Shown here: positions 16,124 to 23,087 of the stretch, in pieces
Position numbering within the stretch: position 1 is the first letter of the stretch
Layout: each line of letters begins with the position of its first letter
DNA from: JAFARZ01 sp035651595
GTDB taxonomy: Bacteria > Actinomycetota > Actinomycetes > Streptosporangiales > Streptosporangiaceae
Length of the DNA: 53,581 bases
NCBI GenBank assembly: GCA_035651595.1
Contig: DASRFJ010000159.1
Coordinates: 1-53,581, forward strand
Direction: 5' to 3'
Position numbers and translations under genes: made by a program
Notes under the pieces: model-generated
Databases searched by the model: none
What the model saw: the letters and a program-made list of their open reading frames with translations, nothing else
Told to the model about the DNA's origin: nothing

Positions 16124-17606
16124 GATCGAACCGCTGAAGATCAGCGGCGAGGACCGGCGGCGGTACCGGGAGAAGGTCAGGCGCTCGCTGGACGTGTTCG
16201 CCAGGATGCTCAGGGAGCAGCTGTTCGACACCGACCAGCCGCAGGTCGGGCTCGAGATCGAGCTGAACCTCGTGGACGCGGACGGGTTGCCGTCCATGCG
16301 CAACGCCGAGGTGCTCGAGGCGATCGCGGATCCGGTGGCGTGGTCGACCGAGGTCGGGCAGTTCAACCTGGAGATCAACATTCCGCCGCGCCGCCTGGGC
16401 GGTCCTTCCGTGGCGGAACTGGAGGAAGAGGTGCGCGGCAGCCTCAACGCCGCGGATCTGGCGGCGGCGCGCACCGGGAGCCGGCTCGTGATGATCGGCA
16501 TCCTGCCGACGCTGTCCGAGGCGCACACCCAGGAGGACATCCTGTCCGCCAGCGAGCGGTACAAGGTGCTCAACGAGCAGATCTTCGCGGCGCGCGGCGA
16601 AGACATGCGCATCGAGATCAGCGGGCCGGAACAGCTGCTGACGCACGCCGCGTCGATAACGCCGGAGGCCGCGTGCACCAGCGTCCAGCTGCACGTGCAG
16701 GTGACGCCGGACGCGTTCGCGGCGTACTGGAACGCGGCGCAGGCGATCGCCGGCATCCAGGTGGCGCTGGCGGCGAACTCGCCGTTCCTGTTCGGCAAGC
16801 AACTGTGGCACGAGACCCGGATCACCCTGTTCGAGCAGGCGACCGACACCAGGCCGGACGAGCTGAAGCAGCAGGGCGTGCGGCCCCGCGTGTGGTTCGG
16901 CGAACGGTGGATCACCTCGGTCTTTGACCTGTTCGAGGAGAACCTTCGGTACTTCCCGGCACTGCTGCCGATCTGTGAACCCGAAGATCCGCTGGCCGTG
17001 CTGGAAAGCGGCGGCTGCCCGCAGCTCGCCGAGATGAGCCTGCACAACGGCACGATCTACCGGTGGAACCGGCCGGTCTACGCGGTGGTGGACGGCATGC
17101 CGCACCTGCGAGTGGAGAACCGCGTGCTGCCGGCCGGGCCATCGGTTGCCGACGTGGTGGCCAACGCCGCGTTCTACTACGGATTGGTGCGCACGCTGGC
17201 CGAGGCGGAGCGGCCGGTCTGGACGCAGATGTCGTTCGCGACCGCGGCGGAAAACCTGCACGCGGCCGCGCGGCAAGGCCTCGACGCGCACCTGTACTGG
17301 CCCGGCGCCGGCGACGTGCCGGCCGCCGAACTCGTGCTGCGCCGGCTGCTGCCGCTCGCCCGCGCGGGGCTGGCCGGGTGGGGTGCGGACGACGCGCTGG
17401 CGGACCGCCTGCTCGGCATTATCGAGCAGCGCTGCCTGACCGGCCAGACCGGGGCCGCCTGGCAGATCGCCGCGGTGCGCGAGGCCAGCGCGAGCGGCCT
17501 GGACCGGAAAGAGGCGCTGCGCCAGATGACCCAGCGCTACATCGACCACATGCACACCAACGCCCCCGTGCACACCTGGTTACGCAACGCGTGCCACCTC
17601 GCCTAG
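16113..17606 (+). CDS. Glutamate-cysteine ligase family 2 (GCS2-type) protein
   Basis: A 497-residue protein of the GCS2 carboxylate-amine ligase family, with GLEIELNLVDADG (residues 46-58, acidic metal-binding strand), FNLEINIPP, HVQVTPDAF and the LRVENRVLP motif near residue 330. It starts at ATG 16113 with AGGAGGG immediately upstream and overlaps the ATP-grasp stop. Relatives include EgtA (gamma-glutamylcysteine for ergothioneine) and YbdK-type ligases. No egtBCDE genes are nearby, so ergothioneine synthesis is not supported. Together with the ATP-grasp enzyme and two esterases it suggests a specialised gamma-glutamyl or peptide-like product. Confidence 0.82.
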   Translation: MGREIEPLKISGEDRRRYREKVRRSLDVFARMLREQLFDTDQPQVGLEIELNLVDADGLPSMRNAEVLEAIADPVAWSTEVGQFNLEINIPPRRLGGPSVAELEEEVRGSLNAADLAAARTGSRLVMIGILPTLSEAHTQEDILSASERYKVLNEQIFAARGEDMRIEISGPEQLLTHAASITPEAACTSVQLHVQVTPDAFAAYWNAAQAIAGIQVALAANSPFLFGKQLWHETRITLFEQATDTRPDELKQQGVRPRVWFGERWITSVFDLFEENLRYFPALLPICEPEDPLAVLESGGCPQLAEMSLHNGTIYRWNRPVYAVVDGMPHLRVENRVLPAGPSVADVVANAAFYYGLVRTLAEAERPVWTQMSFATAAENLHAAARQGLDAHLYWPGAGDVPAAELVLRRLLPLARAGLAGWGADDALADRLLGIIEQRCLTGQTGAAWQIAAVREASASGLDRKEALRQMTQRYIDHMHTNAPVHTWLRNACHLA

Positions 17607-17620
17607 CGGCGGCCGCGCTC

Positions 17621-17670
17621 GCGCGGCAGGCCCGGCGTCCCCGCGCGGCAGGCCCGGCGTCCCCGCGCGG
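17621..17670. repeat. 22-bp GC-rich tandem repeat beside repeat copy B
   Basis: A 22-base unit beginning GCGCGGCAGG and ending GCGTCCCC occurs at 17621-17642 and 17643-17664, with a partial third copy at 17665-17670. It abuts the outer edge of dispersed repeat copy B. It has no spacer structure and is not a CRISPR. Confidence 0.8.
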
Positions 17671-17671
17671 C

Positions 17672-17836
17672 GCGATGGGCCTCGATAGCGTGGTGTTTTT
17701 TCCCTTTGTGGTAGCGGGACCCCTGTTCACGAGGGTCGATCTTCCACGAGGGGGAAATCGTCCACGTTGATGGCGGGACTGCCGGTGTGCTCCTGTCCCG
17801 GTAGCCGCACACTGCACTCCGGGCACAGACTGCGCA
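17672..17836 (-). repeat. Dispersed hairpin repeat, copy B
   Basis: Reverse-oriented copy of the repeat at 302-474, lying between the convergent ends of the GCS2 and SnoaL-like genes. Its nested-stem core spans 17687-17768. In this copy the inner stem is GACCC/GGGTC, differing in sequence from copies A and C but keeping pairing. It shares the roughly 65-base flank containing GTGCGGCTACCGGGACA with copy A. No gene lies in 17607-17845. Confidence 0.8.
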
Positions 17837-17845
17837 AATCGGGAG

Positions 17846-18283
17846 CTAGAGCAAGTGGGTGCGGACGGCGTCGTCGCCGCGGGTGTGCCAGGCGAAAAAC
17901 GACAGGCCGGTCGCCTTCCAGCCAGCGGGCGTGCGGCGGGCCGGGATCTCGTAGGCGCCCCACACCTCCCACATCCCGCCGCCCAGGTCGTCGTCCAGCA
18001 CGTTGTAGGCGTAGCCCTTGACGTGCGCTGTCGCACTGTCTCCGGTTATGCGGATCCGGTGGTGGCCGACCAGGTGGAAGCTCTTCTTCTTGGCGTGCAG
18101 GCCCTGGCGCCAGCCATCGACCAGCTGGGTGTTGCTGATCGTCGCGGGTTCACCCCCGTTCAGGCTGGTGAAGTCCGCCAGCACCGCCGTGTCGAACAGT
18201 GCCTCAGCCGCATCCCAGTCCTTGGCGTCCACCGTGTCGAAGATCGTGTCAACCAGCTCGACAATCGCCCTGCGTTCGCTCAT
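17846..18283 (-). CDS. SnoaL-like / NTF2-fold protein
   Basis: A 145-residue single-domain protein of the SnoaL-like (nuclear transport factor 2) fold: an N-terminal helix pair with DTVDAKDWDAAEALF, then a curved sheet with HLVGHHRIRITGDSATAHVKG and a C-terminal GWKATGLSFFAWHTRGD strand. Members are polyketide cyclases, hydratases or small-molecule binding proteins. ATG 18283 gives the standard length; GGGG precedes it by several bases. The gene is convergent with the GCS2 operon and lies downstream of the P450 operon, beyond a nested inverted repeat. A role with the P450/monooxygenase is possible but unproven. Confidence 0.75.
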   Translation of the reverse strand: MSERRAIVELVDTIFDTVDAKDWDAAEALFDTAVLADFTSLNGGEPATISNTQLVDGWRQGLHAKKKSFHLVGHHRIRITGDSATAHVKGYAYNVLDDDLGGGMWEVWGAYEIPARRTPAGWKATGLSFFAWHTRGDDAVRTHLL

Positions 18284-18417
18284 CGCCCCAGCATATGAAC
18301 CAGAACCGCGATGATCATCGTCCCACTGGTGAACGCCCGTAAGCCCCGCCTTAACGCCCCTCGCCCGCCCGCGCGTCGCCCGAGGCGGCGTCGCCACTTC
18401 GGCCCCACGGGTAACGC

Positions 18418-18504
18418 TACATGTGTCTTGTTACCCGTTCGGAGGGCGTCGGCGGGTGATTCGTTCGGGTATGTCCCCGCCGTTCGGGTAACAAGACGCC
18501 TGTA
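18418..18504. repeat. Nested inverted repeat (87 bp) between P450 and SnoaL genes
   Basis: GTCTTGTTACCCG (18425-18437) pairs perfectly with CGGGTAACAAGAC (18485-18497). The arms extend outward across a symmetric 3-base mismatch to TACA/TGTA (18418-18421 and 18501-18504), and a second stem CGGCGGG/CCCGCCG lies inside at 18450-18456 and 18476-18482. An extra CGGGTAAC is found at 18408-18415. It may terminate the P450 operon, serve as an operator, or be a small MITE-like element. The rest of 18284-18521 shows no gene. Confidence 0.7.
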
Positions 18505-18521
18505 GTGCTATAGAGCAGCGG

Positions 18522-19733
18522 TTACGGGCGGATCCGGATCGGGAGCTGGCGCGGTCCCCTGATCTGGCCGCCGGACCAGGCCACCGCGGCCGGGTCGGCG
18601 AGTTCGAAGTCCGGGTAGCGCGCCAGCCACTCCTCCAGCGCCACCCGAAGCTCCATGCGAGCCAGGTTGGAGCCCAGGCAGCGATGCCGGCCGAGCCCGA
18701 ACGCCGCGTGCCGGTTCTCGGCCCGGTCGAGCAGCACCCGGTCCGCGTCGGGGAACGCACGGGGATCGCGGTTGGCGGCGGGGAACGGGAGGAGCAGCCA
18801 GTCGCCTTCCTTCAGCTGGTGGCCGTGGAAGTCGCAGTCCTTCGCCACCAGGCGGGCCATGGTGACCGGCGCGTACGCGCGCAGGAACTCCTCCAGCGCG
18901 GTGTCCATCAGGCCCGGCTCGGCGGCGAGCCAGCGGCGATCCTCGGCATGACGCGCCAGGTGCCACAGGGAAGCGCCGATCGCGGACCACGAGGTGTCGA
19001 TCCCGGCGATCATCAGCAGCACCATGGTGCCGCGGATGTGGCTCTGGCTCAGCTTCTCGCCGCCGATCTCCGCCTCGCACAAGAACGTGGTGAGGTCGTC
19101 GCGCGGGTGTGCCCGGTGGTCATCGATCTGCGCGTCCATGTACTCATCCAGCGCCCCGAGCACCTCCTCGCGCTCCTCCGGCGTCTGGTCCACGTCCTCC
19201 ATCACCCGCCGGATGAAGTAGCGGAACAGGTCGGCGTCGGACTGCGGGAAGCCGAGGAACCGGATGATGACCCGCACCGGGATGTGCTGGGCGTACTCGG
19301 TCGCCGCGTCGAACACCGAGCGACCGTCGGTGGCGGCCAGCAGTTCCCGGCACAGCTCCCTGGTGAACGGCTCGAGGGCGGCGATCGGCTTGGGCGCGAA
19401 GGCGGGGATCAGCATCCGCCGGACGATGGCGTGGAACGGGGGATCGGAGGTGATCGGCGGGGCGACGCCGATCGGCGCCGGCGGGTCATCCGGGCCCGGC
19501 CGCCGCTCGGTGACCACGACCGACCGGGACGTGAACCGGTCGTGGTCGTAGGCCACCTCGGAGACAAGCTCGTGGGTGACCGGCAGCCAGGTGCCGCCGT
19601 ACCGCGGGCTGTGCGCGACCGGGCAGCGTCGCCGCAGGTCGTCCCAGATCGGGTACGGATCGGCGATCCACGCCGGGTCGGTGTGATCGAAGTCGCTCGC
19701 CCAGTCAGACACCGGCGGATGGCGATCGGTCAT
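18522..19733 (-). CDS. Cytochrome P450
   Basis: A 403-residue soluble class I bacterial P450. The oxygen-binding I-helix is LLMIAGIDTSWSAIG (AGxDT), the ExxR motif is in LEEFLRAY, and the haem loop FGLGRHRCLGSNLAR contains the cysteine ligand. It starts with ATG 19733, which overlaps the ferredoxin stop by four bases. It is the third gene of a leftward operon, monooxygenase-ferredoxin-P450, and presumably receives electrons from that ferredoxin; the reductase is not encoded here. The substrate is unknown, though the neighbouring Baeyer-Villiger enzyme hints at successive oxidations of a hydrophobic ketone, terpene or steroid. Confidence 0.93.
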   Translation of the reverse strand: MTDRHPPVSDWASDFDHTDPAWIADPYPIWDDLRRRCPVAHSPRYGGTWLPVTHELVSEVAYDHDRFTSRSVVVTERRPGPDDPPAPIGVAPPITSDPPFHAIVRRMLIPAFAPKPIAALEPFTRELCRELLAATDGRSVFDAATEYAQHIPVRVIIRFLGFPQSDADLFRYFIRRVMEDVDQTPEEREEVLGALDEYMDAQIDDHRAHPRDDLTTFLCEAEIGGEKLSQSHIRGTMVLLMIAGIDTSWSAIGASLWHLARHAEDRRWLAAEPGLMDTALEEFLRAYAPVTMARLVAKDCDFHGHQLKEGDWLLLPFPAANRDPRAFPDADRVLLDRAENRHAAFGLGRHRCLGSNLARMELRVALEEWLARYPDFELADPAAVAWSGGQIRGPRQLPIRIRP

Positions 19734-19948
19734 GGCTCCGTCACCAGTTCCGTCACCAGCCGGATCGCGTGCTCGGGGCAGTTGGCCTCGGCACGCCGGG
19801 CGGCCGCGACCAGCGCCGTCGGCACCAGGCCAGATCCGATCTCCGACGACATGCCCAGATCGTCCAGCTCGAACAGGTCGGGCGCGATGCTGTAGCAGCG
19901 GTTGTGCCCCTGGCACCGGTCGGGGTCGACGTGCACCCGCAGGGCCAT
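19730..19948 (-). CDS. Single-cluster [3Fe-4S]-type ferredoxin
   Basis: A 72-residue ferredoxin. C12-x5-C18 (CQGHNRC) and a distal C57-P give the three-cysteine pattern with a Gly/His in place of the second cysteine, typical of [3Fe-4S] ferredoxins that serve actinobacterial P450s. GGAGGTGTG precedes ATG 19948 at the proper distance. Its start overlaps the monooxygenase stop by one base (TGATG), and its stop overlaps the P450 start (ATGA). Such tight coupling argues that it is the dedicated redox partner of the adjacent P450. Confidence 0.92.
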   Translation of the reverse strand: MALRVHVDPDRCQGHNRCYSIAPDLFELDDLGMSSEIGSGLVPTALVAAARRAEANCPEHAIRLVTELVTEP

Positions 19949-21429
19949 CACACCTCCACGTTGTAGTCGGCGCGGCGGGCCCGCCTGGTGCGGGCCCAGT
20001 ACTCGAACGTGAACCCGGGCCACAGGGTGCGGTTGATGCCGGCCTCGTCGAGATACCAGCTGCGGCAGCCGCCGGCCGACCAGACCGCGCGGCGCAGCCG
20101 CTGATGCAGCCCTTCGTTGTAGCGGCGCAGGGCGTTCGCCTGCACGTCGATCGTCGAGGCCCGTTCGCGGGACAGGATCCGCAGGCAGCTCATGACGTGC
20201 TGGACCTGGGTCTCGATCATGAACACCACCGAGGTGTGACCGAGCGCGGTGTTCGGCCCGAGCAGCATGAAGAAGTTCGGGAAACCGGCCACCGTGATAC
20301 CCCGGTAGGCCGTCACCCCGGACGACCACGCGTCGGCCAGCTTGACGCCGCCGCGGCCGGTCACGTTCAGCTCCGTCGCCGAGTCGACCACCCGGAAGCC
20401 GGTGCCGTAGATGATGACGTCGAACTCCCGCTGGCTCCCGTCCCCGGTCACCACCCCGGACGGCGTGATCTCCTTGATCGCGTCGGTCACCAGCGCCACG
20501 TTCGGCCGCTGAAGCGCCGGGTAGTAGTCCGAGGACAGCAGGATTCGCTTGCAGCCGATCGTGTAGTCCGGCGTCAGCCGGGCCCGCAGCTCCGGGTCCG
20601 GCACCTGGCTCGCCAGGTGCCTGCGGGCCAGCGCCTCCAGCGGAGCCATCAGCCGAGGGTCGACGGCGAAGCCGAGCGCCCTGGACTCCAGCGCCCAGTA
20701 GATAAGGTCGCGCAGCCCGCGGGCGGCACCCGGAACCGTCCGGAGCAGCCTCCGCGCAATAGGCGGGATCGGCGCGTCCGGCCGCGGGTGGATCCACGGC
20801 GGCGTCCGCTGGAACACGGTGAGCTGAGCGGCCCGCTCCGCGACCGAGGGCACGAACTGGATCGCGGAGGCGCCGGTCCCGATCACGGCGACCCGTTTGC
20901 CGGTCAGGTCCGCCGAACCGTCCCAGGCGGACGAGTGAAACGACGCGCCCGTGAACGCGCCGTCCGAGTCGACCCCTACCGCCCCCGCTATATCCGGATA
21001 AGTCGGGATATGGAGGGCACCTACCCCGGAGACCACGGCGTGCGAGCGGTACCGTTCTCCGTCCGTGGTGCGCACCGTCCACTGCCGGCTGGCATCGTCC
21101 CATTCCATCCCCTCGACCCGCTGACCGTACCGGATGTGCGCGCCGATGCCGTACTTCGTCACGCAGCCGCGCAGGTACTCCCGGATCTCCGGTTGCGGCG
21201 CGAACAGCCGCGTCCACGACGGGTTGAGCTCATAGGAGTACGAGTACAGCGGCGAGGGCACGTCGCACGCGCAGCCCGGGTACTGGTTGTCCCGCCAGGT
21301 GCCGCCGAGGTCGGAACCCTTCTCCAGGATCACGAAATCGTCGAAACCGGCCTTCTTCAGCGCGATCCCCATCCCGATCCCGCTGAACCCGGTACCGACG
21401 ATGATGATCTTCGAGAAGTTCTCGCTCAT
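19948..21429 (-). CDS. Flavin-containing Baeyer-Villiger-type monooxygenase
   Basis: A 493-residue class B flavoprotein. The FAD dinucleotide motif is VGTGFSGIG (11-19), the second (NADPH) Rossmann motif is VIGTGASAI near residue 184, and the type I Baeyer-Villiger fingerprint FxGxxxHxxxW is present as FTGASFHSSAW (about 158-168). YGTGFRV and the GPNTALGH segment further match this family. These enzymes insert oxygen next to ketones or oxidise heteroatoms. It is the first gene of the ferredoxin-P450 operon. The region between 21430 and 21443 is too short for an independent promoter, so transcription may start upstream, at or before PPK2. Confidence 0.92.
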   Translation of the reverse strand: MSENFSKIIIVGTGFSGIGMGIALKKAGFDDFVILEKGSDLGGTWRDNQYPGCACDVPSPLYSYSYELNPSWTRLFAPQPEIREYLRGCVTKYGIGAHIRYGQRVEGMEWDDASRQWTVRTTDGERYRSHAVVSGVGALHIPTYPDIAGAVGVDSDGAFTGASFHSSAWDGSADLTGKRVAVIGTGASAIQFVPSVAERAAQLTVFQRTPPWIHPRPDAPIPPIARRLLRTVPGAARGLRDLIYWALESRALGFAVDPRLMAPLEALARRHLASQVPDPELRARLTPDYTIGCKRILLSSDYYPALQRPNVALVTDAIKEITPSGVVTGDGSQREFDVIIYGTGFRVVDSATELNVTGRGGVKLADAWSSGVTAYRGITVAGFPNFFMLLGPNTALGHTSVVFMIETQVQHVMSCLRILSRERASTIDVQANALRRYNEGLHQRLRRAVWSAGGCRSWYLDEAGINRTLWPGFTFEYWARTRRARRADYNVEV

Positions 21430-21443
21430 AGCTCAGAGAACCA

Positions 21444-22367
21444 TTAGAGCGCGGGGAACGCCAGCCCCTCGGCGCGCTCGGACAGCGTCGCCGGCGGTCC
21501 GATGATGAGCTCATCGGCCGCCCCGATCACCGCCTCGTCCTTATCCGGGTAGTCGAACTGCGCGAGCACGTGCCGGATGGCCGCCAGCCTGGCGCGCTTC
21601 TTGTCGTTGCTCTTCACCACCGTCCACGGCGCGTCCGCCGTGTCGGTGTAGAAGAACATCGCCTCTTTGGCCTCGGTGTACTCATCCCACTTGCCGAGCG
21701 ACTCGATGTCCATCGGGCTCAGCTTCCACCGGCGCACCGGGTCGACTTGCCGGATGACGAACCTCGTGCGCTGCTCGGACCGCGTCACCGAGAACCAGAA
21801 CTTGATCAGGCGCAGCCCGGAGCGGACCAGCATCCGCTCGAAATCCGGGCACTCCCGCATGAACTCCCGGTACTCGTCGGGGGTGCAGAACCCCATGACG
21901 AGTTCCACCCCCGCCCGGTTGTACCAGGACCGGTCGAACAGCACGATCTCACCGCCGGCCGGCAGGTGCGGCACGTACCGCTGGAAGTACCACTGGGTGA
22001 TCTCGCGTTCGGTCGGCTTGGTCAGCGCGACGGTGCGTGCCCCGCGCGGGTTCAGATGCTCCATGAACCGCTTGATCGTGCCGCCCTTGCCCGCCGCGTC
22101 GCGCCCCTCGAACACGATGATCAGCCGCTGACCGGTGTCCTGCACCCAGTTCTGCAGCTTGATGAGCTCGATCTGGAGCAGGCGTTTGCGTTGGTTGTAC
22201 TCGGGCCGCGACATCCGCTCGGCGTAGGGATAGTCCTCTCGCCAGGTGTCTACTTCACGGCCGTCCGGCCAGCGCAGGATCGGGTCGTCGTCTTCGTTGT
22301 CATCAACGGTAAGGCCGGCTATGACGGCCAGGTCTTCTGGATCGGTCGACCAAGGCGACGGCAGCAT
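21444..22367 (-). CDS. ppk2: Polyphosphate kinase 2 (PPK2)
   Basis: A 307-residue class I PPK2. The Walker A motif is FEGRDAAGKGGT, the lid/Walker B strand is VLFDRSWYNR, and ITQWYFQRY and KFWFSVTRSEQ are characteristic family blocks. PPK2 uses polyphosphate to phosphorylate nucleoside diphosphates (or runs in reverse) and acts in the cytoplasm in stress-related nucleotide homeostasis. ATG 22367 is my choice; GTG 22376 or an earlier start would add a few residues. Expression may be independent of the monooxygenase operon, which begins 14 bases downstream. Confidence 0.92.
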   Translation of the reverse strand: MLPSPWSTDPEDLAVIAGLTVDDNEDDDPILRWPDGREVDTWREDYPYAERMSRPEYNQRKRLLQIELIKLQNWVQDTGQRLIIVFEGRDAAGKGGTIKRFMEHLNPRGARTVALTKPTEREITQWYFQRYVPHLPAGGEIVLFDRSWYNRAGVELVMGFCTPDEYREFMRECPDFERMLVRSGLRLIKFWFSVTRSEQRTRFVIRQVDPVRRWKLSPMDIESLGKWDEYTEAKEAMFFYTDTADAPWTVVKSNDKKRARLAAIRHVLAQFDYPDKDEAVIGAADELIIGPPATLSERAEGLAFPAL

Positions 22368-22424
22368 GGTGGTCACGGAAAAATCACAGCACACCGCCGG
22401 CCGGAACTCGGCACGACCCCCCGG

Positions 22425-23042
22425 TCAGTACAACCGCTTCGCGTAGTTCTCCGGCGCGTAGTACTCGTCCAGTTCATCCAGCGTTTCCGGGGTGTTCTGC
22501 AGTGCTTTGACAAGCGCGGCGTGCCGGGGCAGCACCTCCGGGTGCCAGGAGTCCGGCTGCCACAGCTCCGATCGCATGAACGACTTCGCGCAGTGGAAGA
22601 AGATCTGCTCGATGTCGAGGACCAGCGCGATCACCGGCCGGTGCCCCTTGACCGTCAGCTCGTCGAAGAACGGCGCATCGCTCAGCAGCGTCGCCCGCCC
22701 GTTGATCCGCAGCGTCTCGTTGCGCCCGGGAATCAGCGAGATGATCCCGGCGTGCGGGTTGGCCAGCACGTTCAGGTACCCGTCCGCCCGCTTGTTGCCC
22801 GGCCGCTCGGCGATCGCGATCGTGACGTCGTCGATGACGTGCACCAGCCGGCCCGCCGGGTCTCCCTTCGGCGAGGCGTCGCAGTTGCCTTCGCCGTCCG
22901 ACGTCGCGACGATGCAGAACGGCGACGCGGCGAGCCACTCCCGGTCGATCGGGTGCAGCCGCGCCCGCTCCTTGGTCACTGCCCGGCCGACCGGGAACCC
23001 GAGCAGTTCCCGCAACTCCGCCTCGGAGGAGATAACAGACAT
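22425..23042 (-). CDS. Pyridoxamine 5'-phosphate oxidase-like FMN-binding protein
   Basis: A 205-residue split-barrel flavoprotein of the PPOX superfamily, with CIVATSDGEGNCDASPKGDPAG (the FMN-binding strand and loop), RADGYLNVLANPHAGIISLIPG and RINGRATLL. Its overall form resembles the MSMEG_1061-type PPOX family. These proteins reduce or bind small molecules with FMN or F420; the substrate here is not predictable. The start is uncertain: ATG 23042 and ATG 23051 are both possible and neither has a strong ribosome binding site. It lies between the urease operon end and ppk2, with about 45 and 58 base gaps. Confidence 0.8.
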   Translation of the reverse strand: MSVISSEAELRELLGFPVGRAVTKERARLHPIDREWLAASPFCIVATSDGEGNCDASPKGDPAGRLVHVIDDVTIAIAERPGNKRADGYLNVLANPHAGIISLIPGRNETLRINGRATLLSDAPFFDELTVKGHRPVIALVLDIEQIFFHCAKSFMRSELWQPDSWHPEVLPRHAALVKALQNTPETLDELDEYYAPENYAKRLY

Positions 23043-23087
23043 AAATCTCATTATCCAGAACGGCATCACTGACACTCCAGCACCCGC

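Noticed and set aside
16113..17606. Assignment of the GCS2 protein as EgtA of ergothioneine synthesis
   Set aside because: No egtB, C, D or E is adjacent and the operon partners differ, so only the family is stated.
17621..17670. Possible CRISPR-like direct repeats
   Set aside because: The 22-base units are contiguous without spacers and no cas genes are present.
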